Origin: Acidimicrobiales bacterium
GTDB taxonomy: Bacteria; Actinomycetota; Acidimicrobiia; Acidimicrobiales; MedAcidi-G1
Direction of reading: 5' to 3'
Assembly: GCA_014239855.1 (NCBI GenBank)
Contig: JAAZXY010000002.1
Coordinates: 1-64,000, forward strand
Length of the DNA: 64,000 bases
The notes below the pieces were generated by a model. The model worked only from the letters and a program-made list of their open reading frames with translations, was not told the origin of the DNA and did no database searches. Made by a program: the position numbers and the translations under genes. Of this stretch, positions 33,636-45,984 are shown piece after piece. The first letter of the stretch is position 1; every line of letters starts with the position of its first letter.

Positions 33636-34609
33636 TGGCCGGGGGTCGACGCACGCCTGGGCTGCGCGGGACGCTCGGCCTGGTCGGACGGGGGGCGGCC
33701 ATGGGTGCCGCCGACGTGGTTCCCGGAGTCTCCGGCGGCACCGTCGCCCTGCTGACCGGCATCTACGACCAGCTCATCGAGAGCATCCACGATGGCTCCC
33801 GGGCCCTCGGTCGGCTCCTCCGGTTCGATATCGGTGGTGCCGTCCGCCAGTTGGCCCGCGTGGACTGGCGGTTCCTCGTCCCACTGTTCGTCGGCCTACT
33901 GGGGGCGGTGGTGCTCCTCGCCGGGGTGATCGAGGACGCACTGGTCGACCACCCCGAACCCATGGCCGGACTGTTCCTCGGGCTGGTGGCCGCCTCGGTG
34001 GTCGTCGCCCAACGGGGGGTGGCATGGACCAGTGGTCGGCTGGCCGTTGCCGGATTCGTCGGCGCCGTCCTGTTCGTGGTCCTGGGCTGGCAGGGCGCCC
34101 CGGTGACCGACCCGTCGGCCCCGGCCCTGTTCGCGTCGGGCGCGGTGGCCATCTGCGCCATGGTCCTGCCCGGTATCTCCGGATCGTTCCTGCTGCTGAT
34201 GCTGGGCATGTACGCCACGGTCATCGAGGTCATCGACGAACGACTCCTGGGTGACGCGGCGATCTTCGGAGCCGGTGCGGTGGTCGGCCTGGCCTGCTTC
34301 TCGACCGTGCTGGCCCGCCTGCTGGCCGACCGACCCGACGAGGTACTGGCCGCGATGGTCGGACTGCTACTCGGATCGGTCCGGGTGCTCTGGCCGTGGC
34401 CCCATGGCGTGGGTGTGGTGAGCCGCCACTCCGACCACGCCGTCGGCGGCACCGGGCTGGGTTGGCCGGACACGGCGAACGGCCTGGTGGCACCCGTCCT
34501 GCTGGCCGTCGGCGCCGCCGCTTTCGTCCTGGGCATCGACCATCTGGCCCGGCGGAACCCGCCAGCCGATACACCAGCCGATACACCAGCCGATACACCA
34601 GCCGACTAG
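33635..34609 (+). CDS. DUF368 family membrane protein (polyprenyl-phosphate translocase type)
   Basis: 324 residues. Contains the DUF368 hallmark DVVPGVSGGTVALLTGIY near residue 28 and the second-half counterpart MVLPGISGSFLLLMLGMY, in a ~9-helix protein. DUF368 proteins such as PopT have been implicated in flipping undecaprenyl phosphate for reuse (known for the family). Downstream of the thioesterase in an operon. The C-terminus ends in (PADT)n from a 12-bp repeat. Its TAG shares CTAG (34606-34609) with the convergent gene's stop. Confidence 0.87.
   Translation: MAGGRRTPGLRGTLGLVGRGAAMGAADVVPGVSGGTVALLTGIYDQLIESIHDGSRALGRLLRFDIGGAVRQLARVDWRFLVPLFVGLLGAVVLLAGVIEDALVDHPEPMAGLFLGLVAASVVVAQRGVAWTSGRLAVAGFVGAVLFVVLGWQGAPVTDPSAPALFASGAVAICAMVLPGISGSFLLLMLGMYATVIEVIDERLLGDAAIFGAGAVVGLACFSTVLARLLADRPDEVLAAMVGLLLGSVRVLWPWPHGVGVVSRHSDHAVGGTGLGWPDTANGLVAPVLLAVGAAAFVLGIDHLARRNPPADTPADTPADTPAD
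34562..34609. repeat. 12-bp tandem repeat, 4 copies, at the end of the DUF368 gene
   Basis: CCAGCCGATACA occurs at 34562, 34574 and 34586; the fourth copy (34598) runs into the stop (CCAGCCGACTAG). In frame; encodes P-A-D-T repeats. Confidence 0.9.
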
Positions 34610-35370
34610 CCCGCGCCCACTTCGATCCAGCCGACCGCTCGCCGGCCATCGCCGTGAACCAGGGCACCGAATCGTCGGTCGACCCGAGTCACCGCCCCGT
34701 CCGGATCAGTGATCAGCACCGGGGCCCGTCCCACCGGTACATCGACGGACCATCCACCGTCGGCGACCACCCACGCGCCGTCCGACTCCCGGGCCATGAC
34801 GAGGTCCGTTGGCGGGCCCGCTGGGCCGAAGACCCACCATCCCCACCCATCCACATCGATGGCCCGATCAGCCACCAGCACCTCGCCGGCCACCCGACAC
34901 GGCACCCCGATGCCCCACCAGCCGATGACCGGATCAGCCACCGCCTCACCACCCAGATCCAGACCCACCGGAACCCGGTCGCCCCGGAACTGGTGATCGG
35001 GACCGCCCCGCCAGGCATCGTCGGGATCCCCGAGCGCCACCCCGAACGCCTCGAGGCCCACGCCCACGTGGCCCCGGACGGGACCCTCGTCGACCGGTCG
35101 GCCACCAGAGGCCGGCTCCTCCTCGACCGCCACCTCGGCCCACAGGCCCGACGCCCGAACCTCCAGCCCACCTCCCGTAGGAGGCGGCACCGAATGGTCG
35201 GTCACCAGGACGCACGAGGCGCCCGGCCCCACGATGTCCGAACCGACCAGACCGACCTCGAGGAGCGCCGGACCCCCATCGGGCACCACCAGGCGGATGT
35301 GGCCGGCCGGTCCGTCCGCCGGGTGCTCAGCCCACCAGGCCAGCCGGTGGCAGATGCCGTGGCCGGTCAC
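34606..35370 (-). CDS. Uncharacterised beta-rich protein, possibly AttH/CrtC-like
   Basis: 254 residues from GTG 35370, 5 nt after the upstream gene's stop. No membrane segment. The second half has CRVAGEVLVADRAIDVDGWG, which echoes the 'G-x-v-x-G-x-i-x-v-x-G-x-x-y-x-v-d-G' strand pattern of the lipocalin-like AttH/hydroxyneurosporene synthase fold; the match is by eye and weak. The protein is Trp- and Gly-rich with few Lys. It is the last gene of a three-gene unit with the swivel-domain protein and the 393-residue protein. Confidence 0.5.
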   Translation of the reverse strand: MTGHGICHRLAWWAEHPADGPAGHIRLVVPDGGPALLEVGLVGSDIVGPGASCVLVTDHSVPPPTGGGLEVRASGLWAEVAVEEEPASGGRPVDEGPVRGHVGVGLEAFGVALGDPDDAWRGGPDHQFRGDRVPVGLDLGGEAVADPVIGWWGIGVPCRVAGEVLVADRAIDVDGWGWWVFGPAGPPTDLVMARESDGAWVVADGGWSVDVPVGRAPVLITDPDGAVTRVDRRFGALVHGDGRRAVGWIEVGAG

Positions 35371-35375
35371 CGGAG

Positions 35376-36557
35376 TCAGTCGTAGAGCGCGTAGGGATCG
35401 GCGTCGGAATCGCGCTCCGGAGGATCGCCCTCCGCGGTGACCAACGGATAGAGGTCGTCGGGTGTGTCGCGCGGACACGTCCAGTCGATCTCGTCGACCA
35501 CCCCGGCCAGTTCGGCGAACGGTCGCAGGAAGGTGAAGTACACGTAGGCCCCGCAGGCGATCCGCTGGTCACGATCCATGGCCACGATGTCCCGGTAGTG
35601 CTGCTTCTGGGCTGCCCGGCACGCGGCGGCCACCCGGTCCAGATCGTCGTCGGACAACGGCCGGAGCGTCCCCGCCGGTTCCCCATCGAGTCCCCCCGAC
35701 CGGTTCCCCGCTGGCCCAACCGGGTCCGTGGTCCACAGGCCGAAGCCCACCAGGTGGTCGAGATAGTCCTCGGGCGACGAGACGGTGGTGCCGAAGTCGG
35801 TGATCGACACGTCCACCCCCTCGTCCAACACGAGGGCGGCGGTGAGGTTCGAGAACGGGACGGCATCGGCCACACCGGACCAGTGGAAATCGCTGCGCCC
35901 CAGCCGGAAGTAGTCGCGCACCACCATGGTGCTCCCGTCCTCCAGCCGGTACGGCCCGGTGTCACCGTGACCCACCCGGGTGTCGAAGTAGAGCAGGAAC
36001 AGGTGGTTGATGATGGTGGCGTTGGCTCGCCGTATCCGGTCCCGACGCTCGTCATCGACCGGGGTCACTCCGGCCGCCAGAGCCTCGACCGTTCGATCAT
36101 CCAGGACCTCGAGGCGGTCGCCCGCATCAGCGGCATGGAGGTGGCCGCCGCCGCGGTACGCCTGCGAGGTCCGAGCCCAGAAGTCCAGCACCGTGTCGGT
36201 CCGGGCCAGACCGGCCGAACCGGCATCGATCGACGGATCGACCATGTTCATGACGGTGCGACCCAACAGGTAGAAGTTCGACACGCCCCACAGGAAGACC
36301 GAATCTGCCTGACAGCCCGGCCGACGGGCCATGGCTCCGATCTCCTCGGGTGTGCGGGCCGCGGTGATGACGTCGACGGCGTCGGGATAGCGCAGGAACG
36401 CCTCGATGCACGACACCGTCACGTACTGGGTCACCGGAATGAGCAGCGAGGCGTACGCGGTGCGTTCGTTCACCAGGCGTCGGGTGACCGGGTTGATGGC
36501 CCGGATCCGGCCGTTCACCCGATCGCGAACAGCCGCGTCGATCTCCGGGTCGCTCAC
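35376..36557 (-). CDS. Unrecognised 393-residue protein next to a phosphohistidine domain
   Basis: 393 residues from GTG 36557, which overlaps the stop of the upstream gene (GTGA, 36554-36557). I do not recognise it. Largely helical in the first half (TVSCIEAFLRYPDAVDVITA), with a mixed second half containing FDTRVGHGDTGPYRLEDGS, VVRDYFRLGRSDFHWSGV and VSITDFGTTVSSPEDYLDHL. The His, Arg and Asp clusters in those motifs would suit phosphate handling, which agrees with its coupling to a PEP-type phosphohistidine domain. No signal peptide or membrane helix. Confidence 0.55.
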   Translation of the reverse strand: MSDPEIDAAVRDRVNGRIRAINPVTRRLVNERTAYASLLIPVTQYVTVSCIEAFLRYPDAVDVITAARTPEEIGAMARRPGCQADSVFLWGVSNFYLLGRTVMNMVDPSIDAGSAGLARTDTVLDFWARTSQAYRGGGHLHAADAGDRLEVLDDRTVEALAAGVTPVDDERRDRIRRANATIINHLFLLYFDTRVGHGDTGPYRLEDGSTMVVRDYFRLGRSDFHWSGVADAVPFSNLTAALVLDEGVDVSITDFGTTVSSPEDYLDHLVGFGLWTTDPVGPAGNRSGGLDGEPAGTLRPLSDDDLDRVAAACRAAQKQHYRDIVAMDRDQRIACGAYVYFTFLRPFAELAGVVDEIDWTCPRDTPDDLYPLVTAEGDPPERDSDADPYALYD

Positions 36558-36931
36558 GGAGCGGGAATCCTGACCACGCCGTCGTCGCCGGTGGCATCCA
36601 GTTCCACCACCGTGCCGTCGGTCGGTTCATCGACCGTCGGATCGTCGAACGCCATGGCGATCACCCCGGGGATCCGGTACTCCCGGCTGATGATCCCGAT
36701 GTGGCTCCGGATGGTGCCACCGGTGCACACCACACCGGTCAACTCGTCGAAGATCGGTCCCAGGAAGGTGGCGCCGGCATCACGGACCACGGCCACCACG
36801 CCGTCGGCTCCCGTCTCGGCGTCCATCAGGTCCAGGACGTCCTCGGCGTTCTCGAGGCGGAGCCACCGACCGCGCACCGTCCCGAAGTCGTAGGTCTTCT
36901 GTCCCCGGCCCACTTCCCGCTGCTCCGTCAT
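36554..36931 (-). CDS. Free-standing PEP-utilising enzyme mobile (phosphohistidine) domain
   Basis: 125 residues from ATG 36931. The swivel-domain signature is GGTIRSHIGIISREYRIPGV, whose His is the phosphorylated residue in PEP synthase, PPDK and enzyme I; around it LTGVVCTGG and the IAMAFDD strand are typical. Normally this is one domain of a large enzyme, here it is a separate protein, coupled to an unknown 393-residue protein and a beta-rich protein. It would need a kinase or nucleotide-binding partner to be phosphorylated. TACGGT lies 9 nt upstream. Divergent from the SCP2-like gene. Confidence 0.8.
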   Translation of the reverse strand: MTEQREVGRGQKTYDFGTVRGRWLRLENAEDVLDLMDAETGADGVVAVVRDAGATFLGPIFDELTGVVCTGGTIRSHIGIISREYRIPGVIAMAFDDPTVDEPTDGTVVELDATGDDGVVRIPAP

Positions 36932-36960
36932 AGCCACGGGACCGTAGCCGTGACGGCCCG

Positions 36961-36966
36961 TAGGAT
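36961..36966 (+). promoter_or_regulatory. Leaderless-type -10 (TAGGAT) for the SCP2-like gene
   Basis: TAGGAT is 7 nt before GTG 36974. Confidence 0.5.
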
Positions 36967-36973
36967 CGAAAGC

Positions 36974-37321
36974 GTGCCCGAACCACTCACCGATGCCTGG
37001 ATCGAGGCGCTCGCCGAAGCGGCTGATGGTCGGACCGTGTCGACCGGGCTCGCCCTGGTGCTGGAGTACCGGGTGGTCGACGGTCCCACGTGGCATCTGG
37101 CGGTCGCCGACGGTCGGGTGAGCGTGGTCGCCGGCTCAGCCGAGGCTCCGGACGTGTCCTTCCATGCCGAGCGGGCCACCGCCCTGGCCATGGCCGACGG
37201 ATCCCTTGATCCGCTGCGTGCCGTGATCGACGGCGATCTGGTTCTGCACGGCGACCCACGGACGCTGGTCGCCGCACGGGAACTGCTCGACGACCTGGGC
37301 GACCTGTTCGCCGGCTGCTGA
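36974..37321 (+). CDS. SCP2-like sterol/lipid-binding domain protein
   Basis: 115 residues from GTG 36974. A compact alpha/beta protein matching the SCP2 fold: VLEYRVVDGPTWHLAVADGRVSVV strands, then PDVSFHAERATALAMADG and VIDGDLVLHGDPRTLVAARE. In the family these bind lipids or acyl-CoA without catalysis. The gap to the divergent swivel-domain gene is only 42 bp. Followed by a hairpin and a 17-bp repeat. Confidence 0.75.
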   Translation: MPEPLTDAWIEALAEAADGRTVSTGLALVLEYRVVDGPTWHLAVADGRVSVVAGSAEAPDVSFHAERATALAMADGSLDPLRAVIDGDLVLHGDPRTLVAARELLDDLGDLFAGC

Positions 37322-37324
37322 CAC

Positions 37325-37347
37325 GGGCCTGCTCCGGGAGCAGACCC
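37325..37347. terminator. Hairpin between SCP2-like gene and mdh
   Basis: CTGCTCC-G-GGAGCAG (37329-37343) with three more GGG/CCC pairs after a mismatch. Serves both convergent genes. Confidence 0.6.
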
Positions 37348-37378
37348 GTCACAGAAACAGGCCCGTCACAGAAACAGG
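37345..37378. repeat. 17-bp exact tandem duplication
   Basis: CCCGTCACAGAAACAGG at 37345 and 37362, directly after the terminator. Confidence 0.9.
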
Positions 37379-37391
37379 CCGGGCACCCGAC

Positions 37392-39235
<1,844 letters not shown>

Positions 39236-39236
<1 letters not shown>

Positions 39237-41020
39237 CAGTACCGATGCCGGGTCCCACCCAGCCACGAGGCGTACAGGCCGGTGTAGATCCCACCCCGCT
39301 CCACCAGTTCGGTGTGGGGTCCCGACTCGGCGATCCGCCCGTCGTCGAACACCAGGACCAGGTCGGACCGCTCGGCGGTCGACAACCGGTGGGCCACGCT
39401 GACCGTGGTCCGTCCGGCAGCCAGCCGCTCCATGGCCCGCTCCAGTGTGGTCTCGGTTTCCGGATCCACCGCCGAGGTGGCCTCGTCGAGCACCAGCAGT
39501 CCCGGGTCGGCCAGTTGCGCCCGGGCCAGGGCCACCAGTTGGCGTTCACCGACCGACAGTCCCTCGCCCCGCTCACCCACCCGGGTGTGGATCCCGTCGG
39601 CCAGACCGGCCACCCATGCCGTCAACCCCAGGGCCTCGACCGCCCCGGCCACGTCGTCATCGGTGGCACCCACCCGTCCGTACCGGATGTTCTCGGCGAC
39701 CGACGTGTCGAACAGGAAGCCGTCCTGGGGCACCATCCGGATGGAGCGACGGCGGTCGTCCGGTGAGGCGTCACGGAGGTCCACCCCACCAACCAGCATC
39801 CGGCCCCCCGTGGGGTCGGCCAGACGGGTCAGCAGGCGGGCGAACGTGGTCTTGCCCGACCCGGTCTCACCCACCACGGCCACCGACGCGCCGGCGGCCA
39901 GCTCGACGTCGATCCCGTGGAGCACCGGGCCACCGGTCCGGTAGCGGAACTCCACCGCCTCGGCCCGGATGGCGAGCGCCCCCACGGGCAACGACAACGG
40001 TGTGGACGGGTCGATCAGGTCGACCTCGGTGTCGAGCACGTCGAGGATCTTCCACCAGCCGGCCAACGCCGTCTGGGTCTGGTCCAGCACCTCGCCCAGT
40101 TCGCTGATGGGCGCCACCAGCAGGTTGCACAGGAAGATGAAGGCCACCAACTGGCCTGCGCTCACGCCCCACGCGTCGCCCCACCACACGCCGGCACCGA
40201 TGACCGCCGCGATGGCCGTCACGCCGAACACGTCGCTCAACGGCAGGATCAGCGAGAAGTACCGGGCCGCCGTCATCTGCTGGTCGAACTGGGCTTCGAT
40301 GGCCGCCCGCACCCGGCGCCGCATGGGTTCACGGTGTGCGTAGGCCCGAATCACCTCGACACCGTGGACCGATTCGGAGACCACACCGAGCGTGTCCGAC
40401 ACCCGGGTGCGGAGCTCCTCATAGGCCACCAACTGACGGGACTGCATCCACCGCAGGATGGGCAGCAGCGGCAGGTGGAGGATCAGGACGACCACCGTGA
40501 GCTGCCACGAGTAGATGGCCATGATGATCAGCACGGTCACGATCTGCACCGAATCGATGATCCAGGCAATGGCTCCCCACTGGGCGAACTGGGTGAGCGT
40601 CTCCACGTCGCTGGTCACCCGGGCGGTCAGCACGCCCTTCCTCGATGCCGTGTGCTCGGCCAGGCTCAGCCGGTGGAGGTGCTCGAAGGTGCGGACCCGT
40701 AGGCCCAGCAGGACGTTCTCGGCGGTGCTCACGAGGCGGAAGTAGGTCACCTTCCCCAACTGGATGCTGGCCACCACCAGCACTGTGGCCCCGAGGCACA
40801 TGGCCACCGCCCGGCCCATGTGCACGCCGTCGGAAGTGATCGACAGGTCCATCACGGCCTGGATCAGCAGGGGGACCAGCAACTTTCCGCCGGCCACCGA
40901 CATGGCCATGGCCACCGTCTGGGGGAGCCCGACCCGCAGTTCGGGCGAGGCCGCCATGCCGCGGCGAAGCACCGACAGGGCGCTCACGCCCTCGATACGG
41001 CGGGGATCGGTGTCGCTCAA
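39236..41020 (-). CDS. ABC exporter half (catalytic NBD)
   Basis: 594 residues: six-helix transmembrane domain (residues ~30-310) and an NBD. Walker A GETGSGKTT, signature LSVGERQL (atypical), Walker B LLVLDEATSAVD with the catalytic Glu. Starts with TTG 41020, overlapping the stop of the other half (TTGA), a strong sign of one heterodimer. The NBD has a normal Walker B but a non-standard signature, whereas the partner has the reverse, the usual pattern of heterodimeric ABCB-type exporters with one degenerate ATP site. Substrate unknown. Confidence 0.9.
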
Positions 41021-42841
41021 GCCTTTCCCCCCGCAAGTTCGTAGGCCCGGGCCAGGGCGGCGTAGCCCTCCACTTCGAGGAGTTCCTCGTGGGTACCCGA
41101 CGCGGCGATCCGGCCGCCATCGAGGAACAACACCCGGTCAGCGAGGCGGATGGTGGCCAGTCGATGGGCCACCACCAGAAGGGTCGGCCGCTCCCCCGAG
41201 GATGCCTCCTGATCTGCGGGTCGACGCAGGGCGGCCAGGATGCCCGCCTCGACCACCGGGTCGACCGCCGAGGTGGCATCGTCGAGCACCAGCACGGCGG
41301 GGCGTCGCAACAGGGCCCGGGCAATGGCCAGACGTTGCCGCTGGCCACCGGAAAGGGTCACCCCCCGCTCACCGACCATCGTGTCGAGGCCCTCGGTCAG
41401 GGCGGACACGAAGCCGGCGGCCGACGCGGCGTCCAGAGCGGCCGCCAGCTCATCGTCGGCGACTTCACGTCCCAACGTCAGGTTGGCCCGGACCGTGTCG
41501 GCGAACAGGAACGTCTCCTGGAGAACGGTGGCCACCGAGACGGCCACCCCCTCGGGACCCAGCGTGGTGGTGGCCTGGCCACCGATGCGGACCTCACCGT
41601 CGGTCGGGGGCACCAGACCGGCCAGCAGGGCCACCAGGGTGCTCTTGCCCGAGCCCGTGGCGCCCACCAGGGCCACCGACTCGCCGGGTTCCAGCCGCAG
41701 TTCGAGGTCGCCGAGCACGTCCAGGCCATCGGGGTGGGCGAATCCCACAGATTCGAACTCCACCACCACCGGGCCGGACCCCGGTCCGGCGGAACCCGTC
41801 GCGTTCGCCGACGCCATCTCGGATCGGGACTCGGAGCTGGGCTCGGGTCGGGGCTCGGTGGCCACGGCCAGCACCCCGTCGATGCGGTCCATGGCCACCA
41901 CCGACCGGGGCATCTCCTGGAACAGGAACCCCAGGATCTCCATGGGCAGGGTCAGGATGCTGAACAGCGACATGGCCCGGACCACGTCGCCAATGGTCAC
42001 CGAACCGCCGTCGACCAACCAGACGCCCACCAGCAGCAGGACGACGATCCCCGAGCTGGGGCAGGGAGTAGTAGAGGGGCGCGTAGCTCGAACGCAGCCG
42101 GCCGACCGCCAGGCGGTGGCTCCGGAGATCGTCGGCCGCCTCGGCGAACCGGCCCACCTCGGCGCCCTCCCGGCCCAGCGTCTTGACGACCAGGACACCA
42201 TCGAGGCTCTCGTGGGCGATGCCCGACAGCACGCCCACGGCCTCCTGTCCGGCGGCGGCCGGTGCCTCGACCTTCCGGGTGAATCGTCGGTTCAGAAGCG
42301 TCAGCGTGGGGAACATCACCACGGCCACCAGGGCGAAGAGCACATGGACCATGAGCAGGCTGACCAGCGCGGCGGCGGCCATGACGATGACCGACAACGA
42401 GAAGGCCAGCGGTTTGAGCATCGACGTGGCCACCTCCACGTCGGCATCGGCATGGGCCAGGAGCTGGCCGGCGGGACGCGACCGGTGGAAGGCCAACGGC
42501 ACGTCCAGGAACCGGTCGGTGACCGCCCGGCGCCACGTGCGTTGGGTGCTCACCGTGGCCAGCATGTTGAACCACCGGCGGATCATGATCGACACGCCCC
42601 GCACGATTCCGACGGCCATCACCACGGCCACCGCGGTCACCACCGACCGACGCGACACGCCCTCGCCACCCAGCCCGGGAACGATCACCTCGTCGGTGAT
42701 CCGCCCGATGACCACCGTGAAACCCACCACGGCCAGAGCGAACACGTTGGCACCCATGATGGCGGCCGCGTGCGACCACGGATGCAGACGCAGAGACCGC
42801 CAGATCAGCCGCCCGCCGCGGCGCACCACACTCTCGGGCAC
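41017..42841 (-). pseudogene. ABC exporter half, single-base frameshift in the membrane domain
   Basis: The N-terminal half (membrane helices up to LYYSLPQLG) and the rest (IVVLLLVGVWLVDGG onward, then the NBD) are in different frames. They join at a run of four C on the plus strand (42049-42052), one base too many. NBD motifs are intact: GATGSGKST, LSGGQRQRLAIARALL and VLVLDDATSAVD, with Asp in place of the catalytic Glu. The reconstructed protein is ~610 residues. The start is uncertain (GTG 42841 chosen; 42829 or 42826 possible). Follows icd by 20 bp. A sequencing error or a recent mutation. Confidence 0.8.
41818..41853. repeat. Degenerate 12-bp tandem repeat in the ABC linker
   Basis: CTCGGATCGGGA, CTCGGAGCTGGG and CTCGGGTCGGGG at 41818, 41830 and 41842. 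It encodes a Ser/Glu/Pro-rich linker between the membrane domain and the NBD. Confidence 0.6.
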
Positions 42842-42861
42842 GGGATGCCCGGAACGCGTGC

Positions 42862-44058
<1,197 letters not shown>

Positions 44059-44064
44059 GGTCCG

Positions 44065-44070
44065 ACCCTA
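44065..44070 (-). promoter_or_regulatory. Leaderless-type -10 (TAGGGT) for icd
   Basis: TAGGGT is 6 nt before ATG 44058. Confidence 0.5.
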
Positions 44071-44151
44071 CCGATTAAGGGCCGGAGACGACCCAGCGGA
44101 CCCTCCCGGTGAACACGATCCACGACCCCTGATGGCCTGCCGGGAATCGGA

Positions 44152-45030
44152 TCAGGTGGATTGGCGCGTGGTTCCGAACCGACCCGGTCCGAGCCTCGAC
44201 AACACCCCTTCGGCGGCCTCGGGCACGTTGAGGGTGTACAGATGGATGCCCGGCACCCCGTCGGCGAGGAGCTCGTCGGCCAGCGATGCGGCCTCGTCAC
44301 AGGCGATCCGGAGCCGTTCGGCGCCGTCGACCGACTCGAGACGGTTCCAGAGGTCGGCGGGCACCTCGGTGCCGTTCATGGCGGCGAACCGGGCCACGCT
44401 GGCCGGGTTGGTCACCGGGATCACCCCGGGAAAGACCGGCGTGGTGCAGCCGAGGTCCGCCAACTCGTCGACCATCCGTCGGTGGTGGTCGGCGTCGAAG
44501 AAGAACTGGGTGATGCCCAGATCGGACATGGAGAGTTTCTCGGCCAGGTGGCGGCGGTCGGTGGCCCGGTCGGACGACCGGGGGTGGACCTCGGGGAAGG
44601 CCGCCACGGCGATGGTGAAGTCCACACCGAGGCGGTCACCCTCCTCACGGACGAAGGACAACAGGTCGGTGGCGTACCGGAAGTCGCCGTCACCCACGTC
44701 GAACTCGCCGGGCCGGGGATCGCCGGCCAGCACGAGGATGTGGCTCACCCCCACGGCCACGTAGTCGGCCAGCAGGGCGGCCACCTCGGCCCGGGTGTGG
44801 CCGATCCCGGTGAGGTGCGGCATCACCGGGCACCGGTGCCTTGATGCGGTGTGCCACGAGACGGTGTCGAACACCATCTGGCGGGTGCGATGGCGGTCGC
44901 TTCCACCTGCCCCGTAGGTGACCGAGACGAAGTCGGGGCGGTGCCCGGCCAACCGGGCCACGGTTCGCAGCGCATTCTGGCGGGCCTCGGCGGTCGCCGG
45001 GGGGAAGTACTCGAAGCTGAGGGTGGCCAT
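44152..45030 (-). CDS. metF: Methylenetetrahydrofolate reductase
   Basis: 292 residues from ATG 45030. The N-terminal FSFEYFPP-type motif appears as LSFEYFPPATAEAR; the FAD/folate barrel continues with FVSVTYGAGGSDR, ILVLAGDPRPGEFD and a FFFDADHHRRMVDEL segment. Reduces 5,10-methylene-THF to 5-methyl-THF for methionine synthesis. Adjacent to folD, which supplies methylene-THF; the 34 bp between them contain a 16-bp repeat. Confidence 0.9.
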   Translation of the reverse strand: MATLSFEYFPPATAEARQNALRTVARLAGHRPDFVSVTYGAGGSDRHRTRQMVFDTVSWHTASRHRCPVMPHLTGIGHTRAEVAALLADYVAVGVSHILVLAGDPRPGEFDVGDGDFRYATDLLSFVREEGDRLGVDFTIAVAAFPEVHPRSSDRATDRRHLAEKLSMSDLGITQFFFDADHHRRMVDELADLGCTTPVFPGVIPVTNPASVARFAAMNGTEVPADLWNRLESVDGAERLRIACDEAASLADELLADGVPGIHLYTLNVPEAAEGVLSRLGPGRFGTTRQST

Positions 45031-45034
45031 ATTG

Positions 45035-45066
45035 CTGAGGGTCGGGGTCCCTGAGGGTCGGGGCTC
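45035..45066. repeat. 16-bp tandem repeat at the end of folD
   Basis: CTGAGGGTCGGGGTCC (45035) and CTGAGGGTCGGGGCTC (45051). The second copy reaches the folD stop at 45065-45067. Confidence 0.8.
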
Positions 45067-45916
45067 AGGCGCGCTCGGCGGCCTCGACGGTGTTGCGAAG
45101 GAGCATGGCCACCGTGGTCGGTCCCACGCCACCGAGGCGCGGCGTGATCCACGAGGCGACCTCGCCGACCGACTCGTCCACGTCGGCCAGGAGCTTCTTT
45201 CCCTCCCAGGAGATCCCGCCGCTCACCACGACCGCACCGGGCTTCACCATGTCGGGCTGGACGAAGGACGGCACGCCGAGGGCGGCCACCACGATGTCGG
45301 CCTCCCGGGTCAGATCGGCCAGGTCGGGCACCGCGGAGTGCACCACGGTCACCGCGGCGTTGGCGCCCGGCGCCTTGGTGGTCAGGAGCAGGGACAGGGG
45401 GCGACCCAGCGTCGGGCCACGACCGATGACCACGACGTGTTTGCCGCTGACCTCGATGTCGTAATGGACGAACAGGGCCTGGATCCCCGCCGGGGTGCAC
45501 GGCACCGGCCCGTCCTCCTGGAGGACGAGACGGCCCAGGTTCGTGGGGTGGAGGCCGTCGGCGTCCTTGGCCGGATCCATGGCGGACAGGGCGGCGTTGA
45601 AGTCGAAGCCGTCGGCCACCGGGTGCTGGATGATGTAGCCGTGGACCGTCGGGTCCTCATTGAAGTTGGCCACCGCCTCGTCGAGCGCCGCCGGTGGGTC
45701 ACCGGCCGCCACCTGGATGTGGTGGGACGCCATGCCCACCGACTCGCAGGTCTCGTGCTTCTTGCGGACGTAACCGGCGCTCGCCCCGTCGTCACCGACG
45801 AGGATGGTGCCCAGGCCCGGGGTGATCCCGGCAGCCTTCAGGGCGTCGACCCGGGTACGGACGTCGTCGAGGACGGCCGCGGCGACCGGTCCTCCTTCTA
45901 GAAGTTGTGCGCTCAT
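45065..45916 (-). CDS. folD: Methylenetetrahydrofolate dehydrogenase/cyclohydrolase
   Basis: 283 residues. Active-site Lys in YVRKKHETCESVG; IGRGPTLGRPLSLLL (NADP-binding), SAVPDLADLTREADIVVAALG and the C-terminal GGVGPTTVAMLL are all present. Where most FolD have QLPLP it reads QHPVA. Makes 10-formyl-THF for the purine genes beside it. TAACGT lies 8 nt before ATG 45916. Neighbour metF uses the same folate pool. Confidence 0.93.
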   Translation of the reverse strand: MSAQLLEGGPVAAAVLDDVRTRVDALKAAGITPGLGTILVGDDGASAGYVRKKHETCESVGMASHHIQVAAGDPPAALDEAVANFNEDPTVHGYIIQHPVADGFDFNAALSAMDPAKDADGLHPTNLGRLVLQEDGPVPCTPAGIQALFVHYDIEVSGKHVVVIGRGPTLGRPLSLLLTTKAPGANAAVTVVHSAVPDLADLTREADIVVAALGVPSFVQPDMVKPGAVVVSGGISWEGKKLLADVDESVGEVASWITPRLGGVGPTTVAMLLRNTVEAAERA

Positions 45917-45924
45917 GGGTGATG

Positions 45925-45930
45925 ACGTTA
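45925..45930 (-). promoter_or_regulatory. Near-leaderless -10 (TAACGT) for folD
   Basis: TAACGT ends 8 nt before ATG 45916. Confidence 0.4.
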
Positions 45931-45946
45931 TCGGCGCCCAACCGGG

Positions 45947-45984
45947 CCGATCAGTGGCCCCGGTCAGTGGCCCGGATCAGTGCC
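45947..45984. repeat. 13-bp tandem repeat over the purH stop
   Basis: CCGATCAGTGGCC (45947), CCGGTCAGTGGCC (45960) and CGGATCAGTGCC (45973). The purH stop (45977-45979) is inside the last copy. Confidence 0.75.
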
